Origin: Larix sibirica
Taxonomy: Eukaryota; Streptophyta; Pinopsida; Pinales; Pinaceae
Direction of reading: 5' to 3'
Length of the DNA stretch: 16,899 nucleotides
Assembly (NCBI GenBank): GCA_004151065.3
Contig: NWUY0300028139.1
Coordinates: 34,709-51,607 of the forward strand
Shown: in pieces, positions 10,915-16,899 of the stretch
Layout: each line of letters opens with the position of its first letter
Position numbering within the stretch: position 1 is the first letter of the stretch
Made by a program: the position numbers and the translations under genes
The notes under the pieces: model-generated
Database searches by the model: none
Told to the model about the DNA's origin: nothing
Seen by the model: the letters and a program-made list of their open reading frames with translations, nothing else

Positions 10915-11957
10915 TATGTTTAGTAAGCCTTGCATTATGGGCAACTCGTACACACAAATCTACAAGTTGGTTATTTTTTTCCCAAAACCAAAGTGATCCA
11001 CAACTTTGGAGGCGAAGGGCTTTCTTGTAAGTTGTGTTTTCTCACCTTAAGGCACATGTACTTTATACAACTTGTAGAGCAACCCATCTTAGAGATGGTA
11101 GTTAGCATCACAGTCACCTTCTTCTTCAAGAACTTAGCATTACATTTGTCAAAATATATCCCCAAAGTCCTCATCTTCCATCTATTCCTCTTCGTATGCA
11201 TCATGGGCGAAAATTTACACGTGCACAAGAGTACCCAAAGTTGTGATCTTGGGTGCAAGTCACTTTGACAACAAGTATTCCAAATTGTTAGTACTACCAT
11301 TTTTATTTTGAAAACATCCCATCCATTTGTGGTGTCTTGTGTGCCAAAGTTTATTATGGCCTTGCAAATATTGCAAACACTAGTGATTTGTGTGAATTAT
11401 GGTCTCATAGTCCATTAGACAATGCTTCCATTTATCAACAATGTGTGCCAAAGAATATAGCTCCATGTCATATTGTGAAGTAGTTCATCACTGCTCCATG
11501 AAATGATTAAAGACAATAACAAATTGCTTACCTCCCTATATCAACACTGCTACCATAACATACCCACTTATATTTATCTCTATTTCAAAGGGATTTTACA
11601 AATTGGGCAATGTGAGAACTTGTGCTTGACTAATTTTTCATTTCATTTCTTCAAAAAACTTTTGTTGATTATTTTCCCACTGGAACCTCTTATCGTTGAC
11701 TATTACCATGGCATTAGTGATGCAAGCATAACAAAAAAGGATGCAATGAACATATGAAGGCATCACATTTCTCTCACAAAGCTTCCAAGTCCAATCACAT
11801 TGGTAGAATTTGTCATTTGATGGTGGCTTCCATCTTTGCAAGGTTAATCTTGAGTTCCACCAATTGCACACCCTAAGTACACTAAGGATTGACGGACAAA
11901 CCCACGTTTCTCAAGTTTTGGCACTAATTGGTGCCTTCTCAAAGTCTTGGACACCCA
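10915..11957 (-). pseudogene. Ty3/gypsy pol remnant 2 (RT thumb, RNase H, integrase N-terminus)
   Basis: This is a second, different Ty3/gypsy lineage from remnant 1. On the minus strand the order is: after the RT catalytic site, TLRRHQL and LVYLG (11957-11880); thumb FQWENNQQKFFEEMK (about 11690-11641); RNase H with YDMELYSL, DYETIIHTNH and LQYLQ (about 11470-11360); RHHKWMG; a linker KITTLGTL then AHDAYEEE; YHL then DGLLYKLYK (about 11095); and an integrase zinc-region trace KVVDHFGFGKK (about 11000). Asn replaces the catalytic Asp of HTDH (codon 11388-11386). Several frameshifts and more than ten stops are present, so nothing is translatable. The YxDD box, gag and the integrase core are missing. 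A 109-codon ORF in another frame of the same strand (11300-10971) is a by-product. Confidence 0.82.
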
Positions 11958-12262
11958 CATCGGACGTGAGTTATATGTCTCTTCTTAGGGAGAGCTAAAT
12001 ATTAATATATCATAAAAGTGTGCTATTACAAATGAATATAGAAAAGGATTCAATACATTATTCATCAACCACATAAATGTAACTAGTGCTTTGCATTAAC
12101 CAAAATGCATTACCAACCCCCTTTTATGGACCTTGCCTCACCTTGAAGGCAATGTTCTAGGTGTCTTCTTTGGTTCAAACCTAGTGGTATTCCGATGTGA
12201 GAACATGTTTGGTGAAGTAGATCCAACAAATCATAAGGGTATTGCCTCTCAAAGGTTATCTC
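11958..12262. other. unassigned AT-rich stretch
   Basis: It lies between the truncated RT end of pol remnant 2 and the 3' tail of the minus-strand LINE. I found no RT catalytic motif, gag or host coding sequence. A minus-strand ORF of 67 codons (12313-12110) runs into the LINE tail and has no recognisable content. Confidence 0.35.
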
Positions 12263-13075
12263 TTTTTTTCCAAAGAAAAAGGAGCGTGTTGCCTTTATAT
12301 TAAAGTTTAACAAATTTTACATGACTAGAAAGGTCTCTTGATAGTGTATCCACATTCAATTTACATACCATGTGATCAACTTTCAGGATGTAAGATATAT
12401 CAATTTTAAAAGAGGGTTTGATAGACCATAAATAATCTGTCATATGAAAAAAGATCCTTTGATATCACAAAATTAAAAACCAATGGGGCCTGGATCATCC
12501 ACTAAGATTGAGTCGTTGGTGCCTTCCCATTTCTGCCATATCCTGTCATCAAAATGGAGGCCAATTTTGGATAGATGATAAACCTCGATATTCCTCTCTC
12601 GGTATACATGCCAGAAAGTGAGGAAGTGGAAAAAAACAATTAATCTTTGAACCTCCTTGAAGATAGATAACAACGTGATGTTCTTTGGGTTCCATCTGTT
12701 CTTCATCCACTGTATGATGAGAGAGGAATCACCAAAAACCTGCAAGCTGTGGATGTCTTTTGAAATAACAAGCTCCAATAGGAATTTGACATCCATTAGC
12801 TCGACGCGATTATTAGTGCTGTGGCTTGTAGATGCAACAAATTTATACCATTGATGAGAGTCAATGAATATGATACCGCCTGCACCTCCCTTGGCAGGGT
12901 TTCCTTGTGCAACTCCGTCAAAGTATCCCCATGGCACGTCCTTGTTGATCACCTCCATAGAGATAACTCGAGGGATTTTATGGTTCTGTCCCTGTGCCAT
13001 AGACAAATTCTCCAAGCTTATCTTATTAAGAGCACTATATAATACAAATTCTCCAAATCCCATCCTTGTTGAGAA
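12263..13075 (-). mobile_element. 5'-truncated LINE, 3' end with RNase H
   Basis: On the minus strand an RNase H frame (13063-12473) is followed by about 200 bp of 3' untranslated sequence and then TTTGG plus A7 (T run at 12263-12269). The plus-strand LINE at 13506-14191 also ends in TTGG plus poly(A). This is the 3' end of a non-LTR retrotransposon of the plant L1-like type that carries RNase H behind the reverse transcriptase. The RT itself is absent, as expected from 5' truncation. The left end near 13075 is uncertain, and I found no convincing target-site duplication. Confidence 0.7.
12473..13063 (-). CDS. LINE-type RNase H domain, open reading frame of 196 codons (probably inactive)
   Basis: RNase H degrades the RNA strand of RNA:DNA hybrids during retrotransposition. 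The frame has the plant LINE/reverse-transcriptase-like RNase H pattern: GYFDGVAQGNP with D49, STNNRVELM with E88, QVFGDSS with D112, and near the C-terminus HVYRERN then LSKIGL. The fourth metal-binding position, normally Asp two residues before LSK, is Tyr162 (NIEVYHLSK). Residues 1-40 have no counterpart I recognise, so the Met is probably not a natural start and the frame is the tail of a longer protein. It has no in-frame stop over 196 codons, unlike the gypsy remnants nearby. That suggests a younger insertion or luck. Confidence is in the domain, not in expression. Confidence 0.8.
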   Translation of the reverse strand: MGFGEFVLYSALNKISLENLSMAQGQNHKIPRVISMEVINKDVPWGYFDGVAQGNPAKGGAGGIIFIDSHQWYKFVASTSHSTNNRVELMDVKFLLELVISKDIHSLQVFGDSSLIIQWMKNRWNPKNITLLSIFKEVQRLIVFFHFLTFWHVYRERNIEVYHLSKIGLHFDDRIWQKWEGTNDSILVDDPGPIGF

Positions 13076-13224
13076 CTATGATAATAGGTGATTGATAAAG
13101 TGAGGTGCTTGGTACCCACCAAAACAATAGTTGCAACTCCTCCTTTACTTCAATTGTTTTTAGTATTGATTGTTTGTACAATTATATGTTTAATAATAAA
13201 TAATTAAACAACAAGACTCCTAAA
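13076..13224. other. unassigned AT-rich sequence
   Basis: It lies between the truncated LINE end and the minisatellite. No coding or RNA signal is visible. Confidence 0.3.
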
Positions 13225-13465
13225 ACACTTCTTTACACCCTTACAAAAACTTATCCAATTGATATTTCTACACTTTGGTACATCTATTTAAATAAGCAAA
13301 TTGAAATTTATACACTATAATACATCCCTCTAAATATACCTTTACTTCTATTGAGTTATTTCCACACTATAATACATCCCTTTAAATATACCTTTACTTC
13401 TATTGATTTATTTCCAAACTTGAATACATACCTCTAAACCTACCTTTATTTCTTCCGATTATCTT
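13225..13465. repeat. minisatellite, period about 52 bp
   Basis: ACACTATAATACATCCCT at 13312 recurs at 13364, and a diverged form (AAACTTGAATACATACCT) occurs at 13416, giving exact 52-base steps. Each is followed by TAAA-TACCTTTACTTCTATTGA-type sequence. A shortened unit (ACACTTTGGTACATCT at 13270) and a weaker one (from about 13225) extend it to the left. The pattern gives four to five units of decreasing similarity outward from 13312-13415. Confidence 0.8.
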
Positions 13466-13493
13466 GGACACAAACTTATAATGTTAGTTTCAT

Positions 13494-13505
13494 AACTTTG
13501 TTGAT
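13494..13505 (+). repeat. target-site duplication, left copy
   Basis: AACTTTGTTGAT is identical to 14192-14203 and flanks the plus-strand LINE fragment. The next bases (GCT against ACT) may extend it with one mismatch. Confidence 0.85.
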
Positions 13506-13809
13506 GCTACTTTATTTCTGGCTGGATGCGGTTCGGAAGTCCATCAATGATTTTGAACACATACATTTCTCACATATCTTTTGGGAGATGAATGTGGAGG
13601 CTGATCAGCTCCCCAAACTTGCCCTGTCCTCACCGGCGGGGATCATCCTGTGGGAGGAATGGCAGGAGGATCTACTTATCACCTGGGGTTCTTTTGACAT
13701 GCATTGGTCCCGATTCCTTTGGATCGACACTGTTACCTGTGCTGTTATTGTGGTTCTTGCGGCTATATTTATATTTATGCGGTCTTATTTTATCTGTGCA
13801 GGTCTTTAG
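13506..13809 (+). pseudogene. C-terminal piece of LINE RNase H
   Basis: The open frame ending at the TAG 13807-13809 contains FSHIFWEMNVEADQLPKLAL then PAGIILWEEW, the C-terminal part of a plant LINE RNase H. The final metal-binding Asp (VEADQL) is kept here, in contrast to Tyr in the minus-strand copy at 12473-13063, so these are separate insertions. The first three catalytic positions lie in the missing 5' part. The ATG near 13501 lies in the duplicated target and is not a real start. Codons after about 13700 may be read-through of untranslated sequence. Confidence 0.75.
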
Positions 13810-14191
13810 TTCAACCAACTCCTTGTTGGGTTTGCGGCTCTATAGTTTTCTTTGCTGGTTGGTTTTTGTTTTTTTGGTCACGGATTCCATGGTTGGTGGC
13901 CGCGGTCTATTGGCCTCTGTCATGCTGGGGGCTTGATGGGTGGTTTCTCCAGCCCTATTGGTGTTATGATCTTTGTTTATTGTAGCTCTGTGGGTGCGTT
14001 ATGTCTCTGGTTTATTTCTTGTCATGAACTTGAATTTATGAAGTTTATTGGTCTGGTGCTTTTAGGGCTGTTTATATGCCCTTAGTTCTTTCTGGATCTC
14101 TCTGCTGGGATGTGTGATACATTGATGTAATTAGACTTTTTTACTATTCTACATTATTAATAGTAAGCTATATTTTTCCTTGGAAAAAAAA
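13506..14191 (+). mobile_element. 5'-truncated LINE with poly(A) tail and target-site duplication
   Basis: The fragment starts inside a LINE RNase H domain, continues through a GT-rich 3' untranslated region, and ends in TTGG followed by ten A (14184-14193). The same 12-bp word flanks both sides (13494-13505 and 14192-14203). Poly(A), 5' truncation and duplication of the target together are the hallmark of target-primed reverse transcription. The clear duplication and intact tail suggest it is younger than the gypsy remnants. It sits about 570 bp upstream of the DDB2-like start codon and interrupts sequence between the minisatellite and that gene. Confidence 0.88.
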
Positions 14192-14203
14192 AACTTTGTT
14201 GAT
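14192..14203 (+). repeat. target-site duplication, right copy
   Basis: AACTTTGTTGAT follows the poly(A) directly. Its first two A are shared with the tail, so the exact split is ambiguous by two bases. Confidence 0.85.
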
Positions 14204-14305
14204 ACTCACCACTAGATGTTAAATTTACTTTTGTAACCATTGATAATGACCATCTGTAAGTATTGATGTTGTCCTTTCTAATCTACGAGTCTATTAATAT
14301 CCAAT

Positions 14306-14540
14306 AAAAAACAGTGACGGAAAGGGACGAGTTGGAACCCACAAACACCCCGCAATGTGGTTCATTTATTACCAAAAACGGCGGGAGGATTCCCTATCCA
14401 TGTCAATCAACGCGGGGATCTGAACCCTCGAGACACGAACCTGCCGGATACAGTGTTGTTTTTTTGAGGTGTCATTTAAAACTCTTTGTAAACCGCAACA
14501 CCACGACCTCCACTCTCTTGTGGTAAAGGGCGAAGCAGCG
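14306..14540 (-). mobile_element. possible SINE-like remnant upstream of the DDB2-like gene
   Basis: On the minus strand GGGTTCAGATCCC (plus 14413-14425) can fold as a T-arm: three paired bases around a seven-base loop. It differs by one base from the usual box B. A T6 run on the minus strand (plus 14306-14311) could be a Pol III stop. I could not place a convincing box A at normal spacing. The stretch is GC-richer than its flanks and may instead be part of the host gene's promoter. Confidence 0.25.
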
Positions 14541-14773
14541 TCGACACTCGTAAACCACAAAAAACAAGGCAGGAGGCGCCAAGACTTTTCTCCGCGAAGT
14601 AGACCCAGAGTTTCGAAGTTGGTGGAACCACACTCATCTCAAATACCCTCATTCAGCCATTGGCTGCCCATCTGTAGGAGAAGGAGCAGGTCCAGAGGAG
14701 AAATTTGTCCAATACCATATAAGCTCCATACACAGTGCAAGTTCTTATTTTTGGCAGTTTTAATACATGAATC
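14541..14773 (+). promoter_or_regulatory. upstream region and 5' leader of the DDB2-like gene
   Basis: The region is clearly richer in G and C than the repeats around it. It contains CAGCCATTGGCTG (14654-14666), a perfect inverted repeat about one base that includes a reverse CCAAT box. A TATA-like CATATAAG lies at 14716-14723. A GGCGCCAAG word (14575-14583) is one base from an E2F site on the minus strand. The transcription start cannot be fixed. If the TATA-like word is real, the leader would be only about 25 bases, so it may lie within the leader instead. All these sites are weak matches. Confidence 0.4.
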
Positions 14774-15010
14774 ATGGCTAGCCGTCCGAGAAGAAATTTC
14801 CCAAAAATTGTTATTGAACAAGATACAGACACTGAAGGAGAAGACAGCTCATCAGGAGAAGAAGAAGATGCCGTTGAAGAAGCAGACCAGGTTGATGAAG
14901 TCAAGTCAGAGGAAGAAGAAGAAGTTGTTAACGGTCATGAAGAAGATGTGATTGACATAAAAGAGAAGAAGAGAAAGCCCATCACTATCAGCCTTAAGCA
15001 AGTTTGTAAG
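14774..15010 (+). CDS. DDB2: DDB2-like damaged-DNA-binding protein, exon 1 (partial gene)
   Basis: DDB2 is the damage-recognition subunit of the UV-DDB complex with DDB1 and CUL4, which starts nucleotide-excision repair of UV lesions in the nucleus. Plant DDB2 has an acidic N-terminus and a CCHC zinc finger ahead of the WD40 propeller. This 79-codon exon begins MASRPRRNFPKIVIE, followed by DTDTEGEDSSSGEEED and an Asp/Glu-rich stretch (residues 17-62), a basic patch (KEKKRK, 63-68) and PITISLKQVCK (69-79), where the zinc finger starts. It ends at AAG|GTATGC, a good plant donor in phase 0, and the first finger Cys (C78) lies just before the junction. ATCATGG is a fair start context. I recognise the N-terminal pattern from the plant family. 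The zinc finger and WD40 exons are not in the window, so the identity rests on a short segment. A retrocopy is unlikely because the donor is followed by intron-like sequence. Confidence 0.68.
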
Positions 15011-15119
15011 GTATGCATTGTCTATTTTGCCTCTATTTGTTTTGTTGACCTTGTAATTTATCTGTTTTGTTGAGTTTATAATTTACATTTTTTTCCCTTC
15101 CAAGGTGTCATTTTTTCAA

Positions 15120-15181
15120 GGCATTGCCTCTTATTTCGAAGATGGGTTTAGGCATTGCCTCTTATTTCGAAGATGGGTTTC
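15120..15181. repeat. 31-bp tandem duplication
   Basis: Two copies of a 31-base unit starting GGCATTGCCTCTTATTTCGA occupy 15120-15150 and 15151-15181. They differ only in the last base (A or C), so the event is recent. Confidence 0.95.
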
Positions 15182-15189
15182 GGGGTAAA

Positions 15190-15345
15190 CTGTTTGGTCA
15201 CAGTTTTGGTAACCTAATATTGTGGGGACATCCAATCAGCCCAAAATAGGCAGCCAATCAGGGGACTTGATCCTTGATCCTGTGACCTCCTATTTGCTAT
15301 TCATAGCATTCAACCACTCGGACTAACCTACTGAGCTTTTTGAGG
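15190..15345 (-). mobile_element. tRNA-derived SINE-like element, reverse orientation
   Basis: On the minus strand TAGTCCGAGTGG (plus 15325-15314) fits box A of a Pol III promoter in the style of tRNAs with a CCGAGTGGTT D-arm. GGATCAAGTCC (plus 15273-15263) fits box B. They are about 40 bases apart, as in tRNAs and SINEs. No full cloverleaf is present, so it is not a tRNA gene. The box-B word is preceded by a near copy (GGATCAAGGATCAAG). The ends and any target duplication are not resolved. Confidence 0.55.
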
Positions 15346-15547
15346 TTTAAATTGTAGACTTGAATGATTCCGAGTAAACAGGTCAGCCAGGTTCTGGTTT
15401 TTTGATTTAGAGTTAGTTTGAGAGAAATGGGGCTATTTATAACCTGTAATACAGGGTAATATAGGTATTTTTAAAATTGTAGTGTTTAAAATTTATTTCA
15501 TTTGGTTAAGTTTCCATTTTGTTTTTCACAGTGAATTGTCATTATGA
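15346..15547. other. AT-rich intron-like sequence without recognised features
   Basis: It is T-rich sequence between the SINE-like element and the 27-bp duplication. No coding or RNA signal was found. Confidence 0.35.
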
Positions 15548-15601
15548 GGAATATTTTTGGAATTACTCTGTGTTGGAATATTTTTGGAATTACTCTATGT
15601 T
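15548..15601. repeat. 27-bp tandem duplication
   Basis: Two 27-base units beginning GGAATATTTTTGGAATTACT lie at 15548-15574 and 15575-15601, differing by one base (CTGTGTT or CTATGTT). They sit at or near the 3' end of the Penelope-like remnant. Confidence 0.92.
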
Positions 15602-15619
15602 GGAGTTCAGAAATGTCCC

Positions 15620-16176
15620 AAGTTTTGAGCATACTCTCCACCCATCATTAGGGGGATTGAGAAAAAACTATGAAGTACTTAAAAAGAGGAAGTTGACCAG
15701 ATATATTGAGAATTAGATAAATTAACCGTTAGTCCTTCAGAAAGGAGTCAAAAGAGAGATAGACCGACAAGGGGTTAATAATTAAATGGACGTAATGATT
15801 ATAAAAGAAAATAAAAAAGATATAACATAGTTAGTTGGGGAAAACACATTTAATGATACATAAGAGAATATAATGAAAATGCTAGTTAAGTACAATATAA
15901 AGAACTAAAATCATTAACTAGATTGAAAATGATGAGCGAAAGGAGTTATAGGCCAACAGAAGAAAAATAGTATTTTTAATTGAAATTAAAACTGTATGGA
16001 AAGATACTGATATTATGAGATAAAGTCAAATAAAGGGGATAATCGTAGCATATAGATAGAATGATGAGAGGAGATTAATAAATGAAACAGATAAGGAGGG
16101 GGTTAGAGTAAGAGCTGGAGACAATTATTAAGAGTGCAATAAGGCTTGAAAGGGATGAGAGTGGAAGTGAATTAAG
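15620..16176 (-). mobile_element. probable 3' untranslated part of the Penelope-like element
   Basis: This lies downstream, on the minus strand, of the endonuclease stop codon. It is pyrimidine-rich on that strand and has no frame. Near its end the minus strand reads CTAATGATGGGTGG and then TGCTCAAAAC (plus 15651-15622), recalling the TGATGA and CGAAAC motif pair often seen in terminal regions of such elements. That resemblance is from memory and is not a demonstrated ribozyme. The end of the element is not fixed. Confidence 0.4.
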
Positions 16177-16652
16177 TTAATGATTGAGATGGTGGATCAA
16201 GGGGTTCCAAGATTGATTGAGTTTATAACCATTTTCCTGATTAAAGTTGTTTGGATGTTTTTTTATTTTAAGAGCTTTTCTAACGAGGTGCAAAGAGTGA
16301 TGAGAAGTAGAAGCAAGAACCTTAGTTTGGTCAAAGTAGATGAGGTGTTTAGTTTTGTGGAAGTGTTCTGCTATAGCAGATTTATTAAGGCAATTATGAT
16401 CAGTGTCAGCCATGTGTTCTTTGAGCTTGGCTTGGATGGTTCTCCTAGTTTGTCCAATATAGTATTTTCCACAGGAATATAGAATTTGGTAGATCCCTTG
16501 AGAAAGAAATTGGTTGGATTTGACACTCTAAATAATTGTTTTAGGGTTTTGTGAGGTTTAAAGAGCATTTTGATGTTCTTTCTCATTAAGATCTTAGAGA
16601 TGCGATTGGTAATCCCATGGATATAAGGGAGGGAAATTAAAGCACATGGAGA
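16177..16652 (-). pseudogene. Penelope-like retroelement remnant: RT C-terminus, linker and GIY-YIG endonuclease
   Basis: Penelope-like elements are retroelements whose reverse transcriptase is related to telomerase and fused to a GIY-YIG nuclease that nicks the target. On the minus strand the order is: ISLPYIHGITNRI and MRKNIKMLFKPHKTL (16635-16550), the conserved stretch after the RT; a frameshift near 16500; QGIYQI (GIY at 16497-16489); SCGKYYIGQTRRTI (YYIG at 16464-16453); LKEH; NKSAIAEHFH; an R-KAL-IKK stretch; NNFNQENGYKL; and a stop at 16179-16177. After the frameshift the frame stays open to the stop. The helix that should carry the catalytic Glu reads RKALKIKK, with Lys at the usual Glu positions, so the nuclease would be inactive. 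The RT catalytic core is missing. The order and motifs fit this family better than any other GIY-YIG protein. Confidence 0.87.
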
Positions 16653-16899
16653 TGTTTTTTTATATTTACAAAAATACCACCCAACATTTATAATTTCTTT
16701 TACTTGTCAATTAAGCGTTCCCCTCTGCTTGCGCTACTGCAACAAGCCACTTTCTTTCTTGCTTATTGTTGCTGCTCTGGTATTATCGCTATTATAATAT
16801 AAGGAGCTTTTGCCTGGCCTTTTAAAATAAATAAGATCTGTAGGGGTTTTTAAAATACAAGAACACATAGGTCCTGTTATCACACAACTTGTAGTTGCC
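16653..16899. other. unassigned sequence at the right edge
   Basis: It is T-rich then mixed sequence right of the Penelope-like remnant. No RT motif continues into it, so the element is 5'-truncated at about 16652. No exon of the DDB2-like gene is seen. Confidence 0.35.

Larger units (their letters stand above)
15011..16899 (+). other. DDB2: probable intron 1 of the DDB2-like gene (no acceptor or exon 2 found)
   Basis: After the donor GTATGC the sequence turns T-rich and AT-rich, typical of a plant intron. I found no frame resuming the CCHC finger up to the window end, so intron 1 would be at least 1.9 kb. It carries tandem duplications, a SINE-like element and a Penelope-like remnant, all discussed separately. 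Long, element-filled first introns are common in conifers. Alternatively the gene is broken here by the insertions. Confidence 0.45.

Noticed and set aside
10971-11300. Minus-strand ORF of 109 codons
   Set aside because: The Ty3/gypsy motifs of this stretch are in another frame of the same strand. This frame is open by chance.
12110-12313. Minus-strand ORF of 67 codons
   Set aside because: It starts in the LINE 3' tail and runs out into unassigned sequence, with no motif.
13592-14085. Overlapping plus-strand ORFs rich in Trp, Phe and Leu, resembling membrane proteins
   Set aside because: They lie in the GT-rich 3' untranslated region of the LINE. The hydrophobic look comes from base composition.
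14469-14951. Plus-strand ORF of 160 codons overlapping the DDB2-like exon
   Set aside because: It is in a different frame from the recognisable exon, its Lys-rich end is the shifted reading of the acidic GAA/GAG run, and it shows no known motif.
15190-15345. A functional tRNA gene
   Set aside because: Box A and box B are present but acceptor, anticodon and variable arms do not form, and no CCA-proximal stem pairs.
1-16899. CRISPR array, operon or bacterial gene cluster
   Set aside because: No regularly spaced short repeats with unique spacers, no ribosome-binding sites and no tightly packed genes. The content is plant nuclear repeats.

Overview
The window looks like repeat-rich nuclear DNA from a seed plant, most likely a conifer or other gymnosperm. 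The basis is AT-rich sequence, no intact long gene, nested and decayed Ty3/gypsy and LINE fragments of plant type, the first exon of a plant-type DDB2 gene, and the remnant of a Penelope-like retroelement with a GIY-YIG endonuclease. As far as I know, endonuclease-bearing Penelope-like elements in seed plants are described mainly from conifers. The taxonomic call is inference.

Layout. 82-2795 is a long, mostly non-coding repeat. It recurs in the same orientation at 5934-7603 plus 9604-10692, where the second copy is split by about 2 kb of unrelated DNA (7604-9603). Near the right end of each copy is a minus-strand match to the initiator-Met tRNA primer-binding site. I therefore read the repeat as LTR edge plus leader of a minus-strand LTR retrotransposon. 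Between the copies lie a putative LTR (2653-3654), a short polypurine tract, and a minus-strand Ty3/gypsy pol remnant (3948-5932: RT thumb, RNase H, integrase). That remnant keeps a D,D-35-E triad but has many stops. A second, different Ty3/gypsy pol remnant lies at 10915-11957, also minus.

12263-13063 is a minus-strand LINE 3' end with an open 196-codon RNase H frame. A minisatellite with a period of about 52 bp follows (13225-13465). A second LINE 3' fragment, on the plus strand (13506-14191), has a poly(A) tail and a clear 12-bp target-site duplication.

14540-15010 is the only probable host-gene sequence: a GC-richer upstream region, then exon 1 (14774-15010) of a DDB2-like protein, a DNA-damage recognition factor. 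The exon ends in a good splice donor. The rest of the gene is not visible, so everything to the right is probably intron 1. It contains two short tandem duplications, a reverse-oriented tRNA-derived SINE-like element (15190-15345) and the minus-strand Penelope-like remnant (15620-16652).

Apart from the DDB2 exon, nothing appears to work as a host system: the window is mostly a layered record of retroelement insertion and decay. I saw no tRNA or rRNA gene, CRISPR array or operon.
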